From positions 1-53,050 of the forward strand of contig CAMNCH010000004.1 in NCBI GenBank assembly GCA_946534145.1: DNA of 53,050 nt, in the 5' to 3' direction. Below are positions 40,815 to 51,063 of this stretch, one piece after another. Position 1 is the first letter of the stretch. Each line of letters starts with the position of its first letter. The translations under genes and the position numbers were made by a program. The DNA is from an uncultured Lachnospiraceae bacterium (GTDB taxonomy: Bacteria; Bacillota; Clostridia; Lachnospirales; Lachnospiraceae). The notes below the pieces were generated by a model. That model did no database searches, was not told the DNA's origin, and saw only the letters and a list, made by a program, of their open reading frames with translations.

Positions 40815-40881
40815 CGGGTATAGCGCACTATACCCGGTAAAATTCATAATCGTCCCATGTATAGTGATACCGCTATACATG
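40815..40881 (-). promoter_or_regulatory. Tandem hairpins in leader of transporter gene, second followed by U-run
   Basis: CATGTATAGCGGTATCACTATACATG then CGGGTATAGTGCGCTATACCCGATTTTTTA on minus strand. Confidence 0.7.
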
Positions 40882-40983
40882 AGTCTTGCAATTTAAAGTA
40901 TGCCAGATCTTGCGATCGTGATGGTGACTTCCTACGGTTGCCCGCCTGCTACTCCCTCATGAATCATTAAGATTTTATAATGT

Positions 40984-41307
40984 TTATGACTTCCAGTCAA
41001 GAAGCATCTGAGACTTTTGGATTTTTTGCTTCATGTGATAACAGAAAGTGTCAAACTCACCGAAATCCATCTCACACCAGATGCCGCCCATGCGCCTCTG
41101 CACTTCTGCCGTGGGAAGGTTCAAAAAAGCAATCATCTCTTCGGGCATATAAGCCTGAATACCCGAAACCGGCGCATCATGTCCGAGGTATGCCTTTGTG
41201 GCATCGGCTATAAACTGCTGCTCCTTCTGAGTTTTGGACGCTGTTTCTTCTTCGTCCTTTCTCTCAAGCATTTTCTTAAGGGCCTGTAAATTCTCAAGAT
41301 CGCTCAT
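40984..41307 (-). CDS. Hypothetical protein
   Basis: 107-aa ORF from MSDLENLQ. Confidence 0.65.
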   Translation of the reverse strand: MSDLENLQALKKMLERKDEEETASKTQKEQQFIADATKAYLGHDAPVSGIQAYMPEEMIAFLNLPTAEVQRRMGGIWCEMDFGEFDTFCYHMKQKIQKSQMLLDWKS

Positions 41308-41376
41308 ATTTTTCCTTTCTTGGGTTTCTACCCGACAAAGAAAATTGTAGTCGACCGCAATTAACAAATAGTAAGC

Positions 41377-42012
41377 CTAGAACAGTGTAAGAAGCTCTCC
41401 GATACGCTCAATCCTATAGTCCGGCGCTTCCACTTCTCCAAAGCCGTAGCCCGCAAAAACAAACTTAATGCCCGCCTTTTTGGTGGCGGTGTAGTCTCCG
41501 AAAGTATCACCGATATAGACCACATCATCGTCGGCTATTCCGTTACGCTCCATCACAAGACGAATGTTTTCATCCTTCTGAAGTCCGGTATGGCCGAAGC
41601 ACTCAAAGTCCTTTATAAAGTCGGTTAAGCCCGTCTTTTCCATCACCAGCTCGATGTAGCCGTCCTGGCAGTTACTGACTATGTAAAGATTATGTTCTTT
41701 GGCCAGAGCTGTTAAGGTCTCAGTCATGCCCTCATATCTTAAGTCGTCGGTGCACTCCGCGATAGCATCATGCTCGTATATGCAGCACAAAGAAAGAAGT
41801 TCCGCCTTAACCCCTGCATCGATATCCCCAAACAAATCGTCGGCGATAACGTCCATGGGCTTGCCGAATTCTTTTTGAAGCATCTCGGCAGTAATGTAAA
41901 GCTTCTCAAGTTCAGGCACGTTTTTTTCACGGACAGCCCTGTTCCAGGCGCCCGCCACCACTCCTGTGGTGTTCCATAAAGTTCCGTCAATATCAAAAAT
42001 AAGATTCTTCAT
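41377..42012 (-). CDS. HAD-family phosphatase
   Basis: NLIFDIDGTLWNTTG; YIVSNCQDGYIE; VYIGDTFGDYTATKKAG. Confidence 0.92.
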   Translation of the reverse strand: MKNLIFDIDGTLWNTTGVVAGAWNRAVREKNVPELEKLYITAEMLQKEFGKPMDVIADDLFGDIDAGVKAELLSLCCIYEHDAIAECTDDLRYEGMTETLTALAKEHNLYIVSNCQDGYIELVMEKTGLTDFIKDFECFGHTGLQKDENIRLVMERNGIADDDVVYIGDTFGDYTATKKAGIKFVFAGYGFGEVEAPDYRIERIGELLTLF

Positions 42013-42021
42013 AAAACCTCT

Positions 42022-43389
42022 TTATCGGCCTATGCCAAAGTAAGAAATAATACCCAGCACAAACACTACCAAAATTATTACGGGAAGCACGTAAGTTACG
42101 TATCCCTTCATCCACATGGGGAACTTAAGGCCCTTGCCGGCATTGGCTTCCTCCGTAAAGTTTTTAAAGCCCCAGCCCCACTTACGGGTACAGTACAACA
42201 CGTAAGTTAACGAACCGAGGGGCAACATGAGCGTCGATACAAAGAAATCCTCAAGGTCGGACACGTCCTTGCCCTCAATACCGAATGCATGGAAGCCTGA
42301 CCAAACGTTGTTGCCAAGGATAAAAGGCACATTAAGCACAATCATCATTATGCACACTATCCATGCGGTTTTCTTGCGCGACCACTTAAATACTTCCGAG
42401 CCGCAGGCAATAATATTTTCGTAAACCGCAAGAACGGTGGAAAAAGCCGCAAAGGTCATAAATACAAAGAAAAGGGCCCCAAAGAATCTTCCGCCCGGGA
42501 TATTGTTAAATACGTTGGGAAGGGTTAAGAACAGCAGTCCCGCACCCTCGTTAGGCTCGATTCCGAAGGAAAAGCAGGCGGGAAAAATAATAAGTCCCGC
42601 AGTCAGCGCCACAAAAGTATCCAGAATAATGATGCTCACGGACTCGCCGGTAAGAGATCTTTCTTTGCCGAGATAGCTTCCGAATATCGCCATGGAACCG
42701 ATACCGAGGCTAAGGGTAAAGAAAGCCTGGTTCATGGCCTCGGACACCACTTTTGCGTTAATCTTGGAAAAGTCGGGCTCAAGGTAGAATCTGATGCCTT
42801 CTTTTGCCCCGTCAAGGGTAAGACCGTATACAGCCAGCGCCACCATCAAAAGAAGCAGCGCCACCATCATGTACTTGGTGATTCTCTCAAGACCCTTCTG
42901 AAGGCTGAAAGAGCACACAAGACAGGCCAGAAACGCTATGACAGCCGTAAACAAAAGCATCATCCAAGGGTCCGAAAGCATGCCGAGAAATTCGCCCGTT
43001 ACTGCCTCCGAATCCATGCCGTTAAACGCACCTGCCGCGGATTTAAAGAAATATCTTAATATCCATCCGGCGATGGTGGTATAAAACATCATAAGCAAAA
43101 TATTGCCAAAAGGCGTTAAGAATCCGTGAATGTTCCAGCCTTTTTTCTCCGGTGTCAGAGTCTTGTAAATATATACCGGACTCGTCTGAGCCGCACGGCC
43201 CAAAGAAAACTCCATTACCATAACCGGAAGTCCCAGGAAAATCAGGCAAAGCACGTACACAAGCACAAAAGCGCCTCCGCCGTACTGGCCCACCTTCATG
43301 GGAAATCTGTAGACGTTGCCAAGTCCTATGGCGCAGCCGGCGCTAAGCAGAATGAACCCCAATCTGCTCCCCAAATGTTCTCTTTCCAT
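42022..43389 (-). CDS. Sodium-dependent (NSS/SNF) transporter
   Basis: GSRLGFILLSAGCAIGLGNVYRFPMKVGQYGGGAFVLVYV. Confidence 0.94.
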   Translation of the reverse strand: MEREHLGSRLGFILLSAGCAIGLGNVYRFPMKVGQYGGGAFVLVYVLCLIFLGLPVMVMEFSLGRAAQTSPVYIYKTLTPEKKGWNIHGFLTPFGNILLMMFYTTIAGWILRYFFKSAAGAFNGMDSEAVTGEFLGMLSDPWMMLLFTAVIAFLACLVCSFSLQKGLERITKYMMVALLLLMVALAVYGLTLDGAKEGIRFYLEPDFSKINAKVVSEAMNQAFFTLSLGIGSMAIFGSYLGKERSLTGESVSIIILDTFVALTAGLIIFPACFSFGIEPNEGAGLLFLTLPNVFNNIPGGRFFGALFFVFMTFAAFSTVLAVYENIIACGSEVFKWSRKKTAWIVCIMMIVLNVPFILGNNVWSGFHAFGIEGKDVSDLEDFFVSTLMLPLGSLTYVLYCTRKWGWGFKNFTEEANAGKGLKFPMWMKGYVTYVLPVIILVVFVLGIISYFGIGR

Positions 43390-43407
43390 ATCCTAATCCA
43401 ACTTTCT

Positions 43408-44907
43408 TTATAAATTATAAATCTGAGTGTATTTTTCTTTGAAATACTTAAGTATAGGCTCGGCGCTGACTTCGCGACCGCAGACTGCCTGAATTACTTC
43501 TCCGGGCTTTCTGGTGCTGCCGAACCTGTGAATCTTCTCATTAAGCCACTTTGTGATGTCCTTGATGCGGCCTTCTTCCAGAACCTTGTCAATGGACCCC
43601 AGGTCCTTCTCGATTGCCTCAATGTACATACCGTCATAAATGGTGCCGAGAAGGTATGTGGGGAAGTAACCGAAGCTTCCGTCGCTCCAGTGCATGTCCT
43701 GAAGAATGCCCTCGGAATCGGTGGGCGGAGTAATGTGAAGGTACTCTTCCATCTTCTTGTTCCAAAGTGCGGGAAGTTCGGATACGGGCACGTGGTTTCT
43801 GAAGATTTCTTTTTCAATTTCGTAACGCACGATAACGTGGAGACAGTAAGTAACCTCGTCGGCGCTGGTACGAATCAAAGAATTCCTGACACTGTTAATG
43901 TATCTGTAGAACTCCTCAAGGGTAATATCCTTAAACTCGGGCTGAAGCTCCTGAATCTTTGAATAGATGGGCTTCCAGAAATTAATGTTTCTGCCGAGGA
44001 TATTTTCATAAAATCTTGACTGGCTCTCGTGAAGACCCAGATATTCGCAGGAACCTCCTGCAGTACCGTCAAGCTTCTCGGCTACGTTCTGCTCAAAAAT
44101 CGCATGTCCGCCCTCGTGGATAGCAGAAAACATGGGATCGATGGCATCGTCCTCACCAAAATGGTTGGAAACACGCACATCCTTGGAATTAAAGTTAAGC
44201 GTAAACGGATGCTCGGTCTCGCCGGTGCAGCCCTTGTCAAAAGAAAATCCTATATAATCAAGCAAAAACTTCTCAACTGCTTTCTCCGACGATATATCGT
44301 ACTTTTGTTTGAACTTGGAGTCGTCAAAGGGCTTGGCCGCCAATATCTTATTAAGAAGAGGCAGAAGTCCTTCCTTTAAGCTGTTAAACACTCTGTCGTA
44401 AGTAGCAGAGTCCATGCCTTCCTCGTACTGATTAAGGAGCGCGTCGTATACGTCCATGCCGGGCTTTTTGTACTCGGCCATCTGTGCGGTCATCTTAATC
44501 ATCTTTTCAAGGTGGGGCGCAAAAATCGAAAAGTCATTCTTTTTCTTGGCTTCCTGCCAGGCCACTCCGGATTCGTTCTGAGCCACTATGTATTCTTTGT
44601 AGAAATCGGCGGGAATGCGCTTGTCCTCGTCATAGTTTTTCTTCATTTCCCTGACTATGTATTGCCAGTCCGAATCGAGGGCATCGAATTCTTCTTTGGC
44701 AGACAGTTTCTCAAGAAAATCGCCCATCTTCTCTGAGGTGCTGCGCTTAAATGTCTCGGTGGAAAGATATGCAAGGGCATCGGAATGTCCTTTAAAGCCT
44801 TCCGCAGGCATAGATGTCTCCATGTCCCAGTATAAAAGAGTTGAGGCATGATCCAGGTTATTGGTTTCCTCAATGTATTCTTTAAATTCATCAAAAATCT
44901 TACTCAT
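43408..44907 (-). CDS. Carboxypeptidase M32
   Basis: AIHEGGHAIFEQNV (HEXXH-type motif HEGGH); YLGLHESQSRFYEN. Confidence 0.93.
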   Translation of the reverse strand: MSKIFDEFKEYIEETNNLDHASTLLYWDMETSMPAEGFKGHSDALAYLSTETFKRSTSEKMGDFLEKLSAKEEFDALDSDWQYIVREMKKNYDEDKRIPADFYKEYIVAQNESGVAWQEAKKKNDFSIFAPHLEKMIKMTAQMAEYKKPGMDVYDALLNQYEEGMDSATYDRVFNSLKEGLLPLLNKILAAKPFDDSKFKQKYDISSEKAVEKFLLDYIGFSFDKGCTGETEHPFTLNFNSKDVRVSNHFGEDDAIDPMFSAIHEGGHAIFEQNVAEKLDGTAGGSCEYLGLHESQSRFYENILGRNINFWKPIYSKIQELQPEFKDITLEEFYRYINSVRNSLIRTSADEVTYCLHVIVRYEIEKEIFRNHVPVSELPALWNKKMEEYLHITPPTDSEGILQDMHWSDGSFGYFPTYLLGTIYDGMYIEAIEKDLGSIDKVLEEGRIKDITKWLNEKIHRFGSTRKPGEVIQAVCGREVSAEPILKYFKEKYTQIYNL

Positions 44908-45042
44908 ATACATTCCCTTCTCCTATTAGTTATCAGCCGCTTAAATGCCGGTCGGTGCGCTTATAGGCAGCGGCAAAATTAAGCCCGACAAAGAGAGTAT
45001 AGCATAACCACGGTTTTCGTCAAAGAATCGGGCAAAAAAAAA

Positions 45043-45062
45043 CCGGAGGCTATCGCCTCCGG
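45043..45062 (-). terminator. Terminator after metallophosphoesterase gene
   Basis: CCGGAGGCGATAGCCTCCGGTTTTTTTTT. Confidence 0.93.
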
Positions 45063-45074
45063 CACGCTTATTCA

Positions 45075-46406
45075 CTATTTAACCGTTCTGTAATCATCGG
45101 GATACAGCTGCTTGTCCAAGTATATGTCCGTAAATTTCGCAGGATCTACGCCGTAATCAAGATAAGCGTTTTTGTGGTTGATGTCGAAGCTTCCGTCAGG
45201 CTTTAAGGTAACTACCACTGCGCCGCGCTGGAGGCCCGAGTGCATTATCTTGTCGCCGTAGGCTTCGTTGTCCACGGAGTAGCCGTAGGAAAGAATTACG
45301 CCTTTGTATTTGACCACTGCGTTGTTTACGTGGTCGTGTCCGCAGAATATGGCTTCGACGGCACCCATGTCCTCGCAGAGAACTTCAAAGAATTTGTCGA
45401 GCTTGTCGGGGGTTGTATCCGTTCTGTGAAGTCCGCCGTAACAAACCTTTTCGTCCCAGCCGCCACTTATGAATTCGGTGTTGCCATGGTCCGCTTTCTG
45501 TTTGAATTCGACGATGTTTCCTTTATCGTCCTTCACTTCTTCGATGAGTTCGTCAAGGGCGGTTCTGTACTCGCCGATGGGAATATGCAGGAAAGTAAGG
45601 GTTTTTAAGTATTCTCCGTCGGGAAGGCCTGCTTCTTTGGACATAGTCTTAATGGTGTCCGCTGCCCAATCAACCTGAGCATCGTGGATGACATCGTATT
45701 TGCCTTTAACCGTTGCCATAAAGGATTTGTCCACGTAGTCATTGGAGTCAATGAGCATTATGAGCTTAACAATCTCGCCCTTGGTGTTTTTAACGCGTAT
45801 GAACTGGTTGCTGACACTGGGAATGGGCTTGCCGCCTTCATCGGAGAAATCCTCTTCAAAGAAGCAGTACTCCGAATAGTCGCTTGCATACAAATCGCCT
45901 ATGTCCTGTCTGCTTGCGTAGTCCATGGCTTCGGTGTCGTGGTTGCCGAATACGGTGGTAAAATAAACCTGCTCGTGGTCGAAGATATCTATGAAGGTCT
46001 TGGCCACCATCTTATTGTTGAAGGTTCCGCTTCCGTTGTATCCGGGGGGAATCAGGCAGTAAGTGTTGTCACCTCCGCATATAACAATGTCGGGGGCTTC
46101 CGCCTGAAGCATGGTAATAAGCTCGTAAATTGTTTTTTTGTCGTTTTTGTATGTCCAGAAGCCGCCGCCTAAATGGATATCCGTAATGTGCATGATACGA
46201 AGGTCTTTGTCGGTGGTAATGGTCATGTAGCCGTCTTCTTTGACGGGAACGATTCTGTCCGCCGAATACTTCACGGGGTCGAAGGTCTTAATATACTTTC
46301 TGAGACTTAAGTTACAGAAAACATTAATCACAAAAAGAATAAGATACAGCGCCACCAAAGCGCCCAAAACAATACATAACCTCTTGAACCATTTCTTTTT
46401 AAACAT
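45075..46406 (-). CDS. Membrane-anchored metallophosphoesterase
   Basis: IMHITDIHLGGG; VICGGDNT; VFGNHDTE; FCGHDHVNN. Confidence 0.92.
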   Translation of the reverse strand: MFKKKWFKRLCIVLGALVALYLILFVINVFCNLSLRKYIKTFDPVKYSADRIVPVKEDGYMTITTDKDLRIMHITDIHLGGGFWTYKNDKKTIYELITMLQAEAPDIVICGGDNTYCLIPPGYNGSGTFNNKMVAKTFIDIFDHEQVYFTTVFGNHDTEAMDYASRQDIGDLYASDYSEYCFFEEDFSDEGGKPIPSVSNQFIRVKNTKGEIVKLIMLIDSNDYVDKSFMATVKGKYDVIHDAQVDWAADTIKTMSKEAGLPDGEYLKTLTFLHIPIGEYRTALDELIEEVKDDKGNIVEFKQKADHGNTEFISGGWDEKVCYGGLHRTDTTPDKLDKFFEVLCEDMGAVEAIFCGHDHVNNAVVKYKGVILSYGYSVDNEAYGDKIMHSGLQRGAVVVTLKPDGSFDINHKNAYLDYGVDPAKFTDIYLDKQLYPDDYRTVK

Positions 46407-46433
46407 TCATCGCTTCCTCACTGTCTTTTTTAT

Positions 46434-48578
46434 TTACGCAAAACGCTGAAGCGTTCTGAATAGGTCTTTAACGTTAATGGGCTTGGCAAGATGAGCGTCC
46501 ATGCCGGCCATGAGGGCTTTCTTTTTATCCTCTTCAAAGGCATTGGCGGTCATGGCGATAATGGGAAGTTTCGAGTACTTGGAGTCCGCAAAACTTCTGA
46601 TGGCACCGGTAGCTTTGTAGCCGTCCATGTAAGGCATCTGAACGTCCATGAGCACGTAATCGTAGTAATCGGGGGATTTCTGAAGCACCATTTCCACCGC
46701 AACGGAACCGTCGTTGGCTTCCTCCACTATGAGACCTCTGCTCTCCAAAATGTGCTTGGCTATCTCACGGTTCATGTCGTTATCTTCTGCCAAAAGAACG
46801 CGCTTAAACTCGAGACCCTTGTCGTATCCCAAGTCTTCTTCCTCCTGAGCCTCCGCCACATTTTCGGCGATTCTGAAATCAATTCTTACGGATACTATGG
46901 TTCCCACTCCAAGCTCACTCTTAATGTCTATGGTGCCGCCCATCATGTCCACCAGTTCCTTGGTAATGGCCATTCCGAGGCCGGCGCCCTCCACACCGCT
47001 TGCGGTACTGGAGCGTTCTCTTGAGAAGGATTCGAAAATATGCTTGACGAAATCCTCGCTCATACCGATTCCCGTATCGGTAACGGTAAACTTAAACCTT
47101 GCATATCCAAGCCGCTTGCCGGGAAGTTCCTCCACTATGAAGCTGACCCTTCCTCCGGGTTTGGTGTATTTAATGGAGTTACTTATGATATTCGTAAATA
47201 TTCTGTTAAGTCTCGGCACATCGCAGAACACCATATTGTGCTCCACGTCCCGGTACTCCACCGTCATCTGAAGGTCTCTTACGTCCGCACTGGGCTTGGA
47301 AAACTGGAATGTATTGGTGGTGGCAATCTTAATATCGTTGGGCGTCTCTTCAATGGCTATCTTGCCGTTTTCGATTCTCGCCATATCAAGCACGTCGTTG
47401 ACAAGACTTAAAAGCTGATGACTGGCTATTTTAACCTTTTTAAGGCAGTCGTTTCTTTTGGCCTCGTCGCCCTTGCTGGCCTCGGCCATGTCGGTATAGC
47501 CGATGATGGCATTCATGGGAGTCCTGATATCATGGCTCATGTTAAAAAGAAAGGTGCTCTTGGCCTTGCTTGCTTCCTCAGCCCGCTTATTGGCCTCTAT
47601 AAGTTCGATTCTTCTGTTCTGCTCTTCTCTTGTCTCAAGCTCGCGGTTCGCTATACCGATAACCACAATCTTTGGACGCTGATTGACATTACCCACCTTA
47701 ACGGCCTTGGCCTCAAATATTTCCTCGGAGCCGTTAATAAGACATCTGTAGCGCTTAATCACAAGGCTGTTTTCGCGAAGGGCTTCCCTGAGATGGGTCA
47801 CGCTTCCGGCAAAGAACAAATCCTCTCTGTCGTCCTCCTGAACCACGGTATTTACATATATTCTGTAGGCGGGAGAATAGCCGATTTTACTCTTGAAAAA
47901 CTCTCCGAAGTGAGCCTCCATGGCCGCATCCGTACGAATGGGAGTCAAAGAATCCGTATCCAAATCAACATAAAAAGCAGAAGAATATTCATTGGCCAGG
48001 ACCTCAATAATGGACTTATCAAGCTCTAACTGGCGCTTTTGTTTTTCGGCCTCTCTCTCCTGGAGACGGGCCTGTCTTCTTCTTGCTATTTCACTGTAGA
48101 TAATAACCGAAAGGGAACGAAGTAAGAACCTGTCATCCACGGCTTTCTTGGGATTGTCAAGGCCTAAAAAGCCCATGACGCTTTTGCCGTTTCTGACGGG
48201 ACAGAAAATAATACTTTCGACCTTTTGAGCCAGTAAAGTATTGTAAACGGAACCGTCTTTAATCTCGTCTTCAACCGATGCTATCCACACTTCGCCTTCT
48301 TTGCCGTAGTCTTCCAGCCAGGAATTGATGGTGTCTTCGGAATAGGTCATGGTCTTGTCGATGGGGCTTACGCCGTCGCGGTTCCACCCATAGGTGTTTT
48401 TGTAACAGGTTTCGTCTTCAAAATACTCGTAGAGATAGCATCTGTCGGCATTATAAAAACGCGCCGCTATCGAAAGAACTCTTTCAACGGCCGCATCCGT
48501 ATCTTTTTCCCGATATATCACGTCAATGCTTCTTCTTAAAGCATCTTCGCTTTTACGATGCGCTTCATACTTTCTCAT
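46434..48578 (-). CDS. Hybrid sensor histidine kinase (GAF-HisKA-HATPase-REC)
   Basis: FLFNMSHDIRTPMNAIIGYTDMA; GVEGAGLGMAITKELVDMM; REC YDYVLMDVQMPYMDGYKATGAIR; start set to MRKYEAHRKS. Confidence 0.92.
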   Translation of the reverse strand: MRKYEAHRKSEDALRRSIDVIYREKDTDAAVERVLSIAARFYNADRCYLYEYFEDETCYKNTYGWNRDGVSPIDKTMTYSEDTINSWLEDYGKEGEVWIASVEDEIKDGSVYNTLLAQKVESIIFCPVRNGKSVMGFLGLDNPKKAVDDRFLLRSLSVIIYSEIARRRQARLQEREAEKQKRQLELDKSIIEVLANEYSSAFYVDLDTDSLTPIRTDAAMEAHFGEFFKSKIGYSPAYRIYVNTVVQEDDREDLFFAGSVTHLREALRENSLVIKRYRCLINGSEEIFEAKAVKVGNVNQRPKIVVIGIANRELETREEQNRRIELIEANKRAEEASKAKSTFLFNMSHDIRTPMNAIIGYTDMAEASKGDEAKRNDCLKKVKIASHQLLSLVNDVLDMARIENGKIAIEETPNDIKIATTNTFQFSKPSADVRDLQMTVEYRDVEHNMVFCDVPRLNRIFTNIISNSIKYTKPGGRVSFIVEELPGKRLGYARFKFTVTDTGIGMSEDFVKHIFESFSRERSSTASGVEGAGLGMAITKELVDMMGGTIDIKSELGVGTIVSVRIDFRIAENVAEAQEEEDLGYDKGLEFKRVLLAEDNDMNREIAKHILESRGLIVEEANDGSVAVEMVLQKSPDYYDYVLMDVQMPYMDGYKATGAIRSFADSKYSKLPIIAMTANAFEEDKKKALMAGMDAHLAKPINVKDLFRTLQRFA

Positions 48579-48718
48579 TGGTTCACCACAAAAACCTGTT
48601 GAACCCATACACCAATGTGAATATATTTTACTACCAAAATTGTCAGAAATCAACTTAAAGTGTCGTGAAATGGTTGATTTTTCGTGATATTTTCTTTTTT
48701 CCCCCTTAACGCAAAAGA

Positions 48719-48745
48719 AGCCGCCACAGAATAATCTGCGCGGCT
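48719..48745 (-). terminator. Terminator after PRTase-like gene
   Basis: AGCCGCGCAGATTATTCTGTGGCGGCTTCTTTTG. Confidence 0.8.
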
Positions 48746-48759
48746 CCGTTTATTGAGCG

Positions 48760-49404
48760 TTATTTAAGTTCCGAATATCCGTAACCGTTTACAAAGGCAT
48801 CAATCGGCACCTTGTCCCTGCAAAGAGGGCAGTCCTCATGACTGTAAACCTTGTAATCCGGCAAGTCTCCGGCCTTAAAAAGCGAGGAAACATGTATCCC
48901 GCATATGGAATTGATAAGGCTGAATATTGAGGTAATGCCCGAAACATGACCGCCGTAATAATTGATGCATTCAAGGCACCTGTGCAGGGTCATGCCCGTG
49001 GTGGTGGAAGCAAGTAACAGGAACACATTCTTGCCCTGAATCATGGGCACAAGGTTCTGTCTGAAAATAATCTGTCCCGTTGAGTTAAACTCCGGGCTTA
49101 CCACGTAAATAGTCTTGTGAGCATTCATGGAAATAATGCCGGCCTTGGTAAACTCATCCGCAAGATAAGCACCTATAACCTCGCAGCCGTCCATACAAAC
49201 GATGGTGTCTACGATGGTATTGGCTGAGTACTTGGACGCGATGGCTTTGGCTACCGCTTTGGCCTCGCTCTCTCTGTACCTTGTCATGGTCAGATCCACA
49301 TAATAGTTAATGTGGGAGTGGGACGTTACAAAGTGTCCGGGAATAACTCTCATTTTAATCTCCGGGAACTTCTTAGAATAGATGTACTGCACGCGTTGTT
49401 CCAT
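48760..49404 (-). CDS. Phosphoribosyltransferase-fold (orotate PRTase-like) protein
   Basis: IVCMDGCEVIGAYLADEF; PRPP-loop-like VFLLLASTTTGMTL; C-terminal CPLC...PIDAFVNGYGYS. Confidence 0.65.
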   Translation of the reverse strand: MEQRVQYIYSKKFPEIKMRVIPGHFVTSHSHINYYVDLTMTRYRESEAKAVAKAIASKYSANTIVDTIVCMDGCEVIGAYLADEFTKAGIISMNAHKTIYVVSPEFNSTGQIIFRQNLVPMIQGKNVFLLLASTTTGMTLHRCLECINYYGGHVSGITSIFSLINSICGIHVSSLFKAGDLPDYKVYSHEDCPLCRDKVPIDAFVNGYGYSELK

Positions 49405-49528
49405 GTTTTGCCCTCCAGTAAATTAAGTCTTACCCCACTTCAGGAACTGTGTACCTGTCCTTTGATATAACTATTTTACCACAACAAAAGGCATAGTCAA
49501 TAAATTATCTGTCAATTTAAACAAATCT

Positions 49529-51058
49529 TTAAAATTTTGCTTTTTTTAGTCTTATTGCCATGTAAGGTCTTCCCGGAAGTTCAATCTTAAACTTGCCGTT
49601 AAAGGTTCCCGCTTTGGTAAGGGTCATGTTCCAGGTATCGATAACCTCAACCGTGTAGTCGCAGCCGTCTTTCATGTTAAACTCTCTGAAACCGGGGCGC
49701 ATGAAGCTGAAATAATCGATGCGGTAACCAGTCTCCTCTTCAAAGGCATCATCCTCGCAAACGGCAGTGACACAGTCCCATTCGGCTCTTACTTTCTTAA
49801 GTCCGAGTCCGGGAGTGTCGTTTAGGATACTTCTTAAGAACTTAACCCTCTTCCAGCTTTCGCCCTTAAGCTTGCCGCCGTGAGACCACCAAAGAATGCC
49901 TTCTTTGTCAAGGAACGTTTCTCCGTGACCGGGATAACCGCCTCGCATTGCGCCCTCCCAGAAACGTCTTACCATTTCTTCGCCGGTAATATCGCCCCAG
50001 CCGCACTGAATATTGCCTTCGTAGGCTATCTCGTCCAATACCACGGGCTTTTGATAGCGCTCGCGGAGTCCGTCCGTGTCCTCGGCGGTCTTGTACAAAT
50101 CCATGCGCTGATAACTTACATGCGTAATCCAGGATGCGTTATGGTCAAAGAGCCTTAAGCAGTTGTGAATGGACCTCAAATGATTGTAGGGATCGTGCTC
50201 GAGAAAGAAATTGCCGTAAAAATCCCACACCGAATCGTCTCTGTTGGGAAGAATGTCGAATTCGTTGGCCATGGACCACCATACGTTGGAAAAAGCGGAA
50301 AAACGGTTAATGATGTAGTTCATATAACGGATTTCCACATTTCTCTCAAGGTTGGAGAATCCCCATCTGTCATAAGGGTGGAACACGATAAGGTCCGCCT
50401 CCACACCTATCTTTTTTAGCGCCCTGATGCACTTTTCTATGTGTCTGAAATGTCCCGGATTGAACCTCTCAAAGTCCCAGTTATTGCCGGTGGTGCGGTA
50501 ATCGTACTCCATGAAATTCTCGGGAGTAAGAAGGTAGCTTCCCACAGGAGTGCCCTCAAAAGGATATGACCTGGGCTCATCAAGATTGTAAACATAGTGT
50601 TTCGGGAATATGCAGAAGCGGATCTTGTTAAAGCCCGCCTTTTTAAGGCTCTTAAGGGTCTCATCTATCAGTTTGTCGTCCCGAAGTTCCCACACATAGC
50701 AGGTGGTACCCACACTGTAGTAAGGCGTTCCGTCATCGTAAGCAAAGTGGAACCGGTTTCTGACCCTCACAGGTCCGTGATTGTTACGGTCCGCAGGGGT
50801 TACCTTAAGGATGCCCGTATATTCCGTATCGGAAAAAGAACCCCTTACGGTATAGCGATATTCTCCCTCAAAAGAAGGCATAAAACGAATCACGTAATTG
50901 CCGTCTCCGTCGTAGAAGCCGGTTACTTCCTTTCTTTCGCCATCGCTTTCGAAGACAGCCTTAATATCATAATCGACGAAAGGGTTTCCGTCGGTCCTGC
51001 CGCTAAAAACCCTTTCAAACACATCATATTTTTTTACTTTCGCAATTTCTTTTGCCAT
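49529..51058 (-). CDS. DUF5060/DUF4038(DUF5605)-type glycoside hydrolase-like protein
   Basis: N-terminal beta domain (FYDGDGNYVIRFMPSFEGEYRYTVRGSF) plus TIM-barrel-like region with WWSMANEFD and VLDEIAYEG. Confidence 0.8.
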   Translation of the reverse strand: MAKEIAKVKKYDVFERVFSGRTDGNPFVDYDIKAVFESDGERKEVTGFYDGDGNYVIRFMPSFEGEYRYTVRGSFSDTEYTGILKVTPADRNNHGPVRVRNRFHFAYDDGTPYYSVGTTCYVWELRDDKLIDETLKSLKKAGFNKIRFCIFPKHYVYNLDEPRSYPFEGTPVGSYLLTPENFMEYDYRTTGNNWDFERFNPGHFRHIEKCIRALKKIGVEADLIVFHPYDRWGFSNLERNVEIRYMNYIINRFSAFSNVWWSMANEFDILPNRDDSVWDFYGNFFLEHDPYNHLRSIHNCLRLFDHNASWITHVSYQRMDLYKTAEDTDGLRERYQKPVVLDEIAYEGNIQCGWGDITGEEMVRRFWEGAMRGGYPGHGETFLDKEGILWWSHGGKLKGESWKRVKFLRSILNDTPGLGLKKVRAEWDCVTAVCEDDAFEEETGYRIDYFSFMRPGFREFNMKDGCDYTVEVIDTWNMTLTKAGTFNGKFKIELPGRPYMAIRLKKAKF

Positions 51059-51063
51059 AAGAT

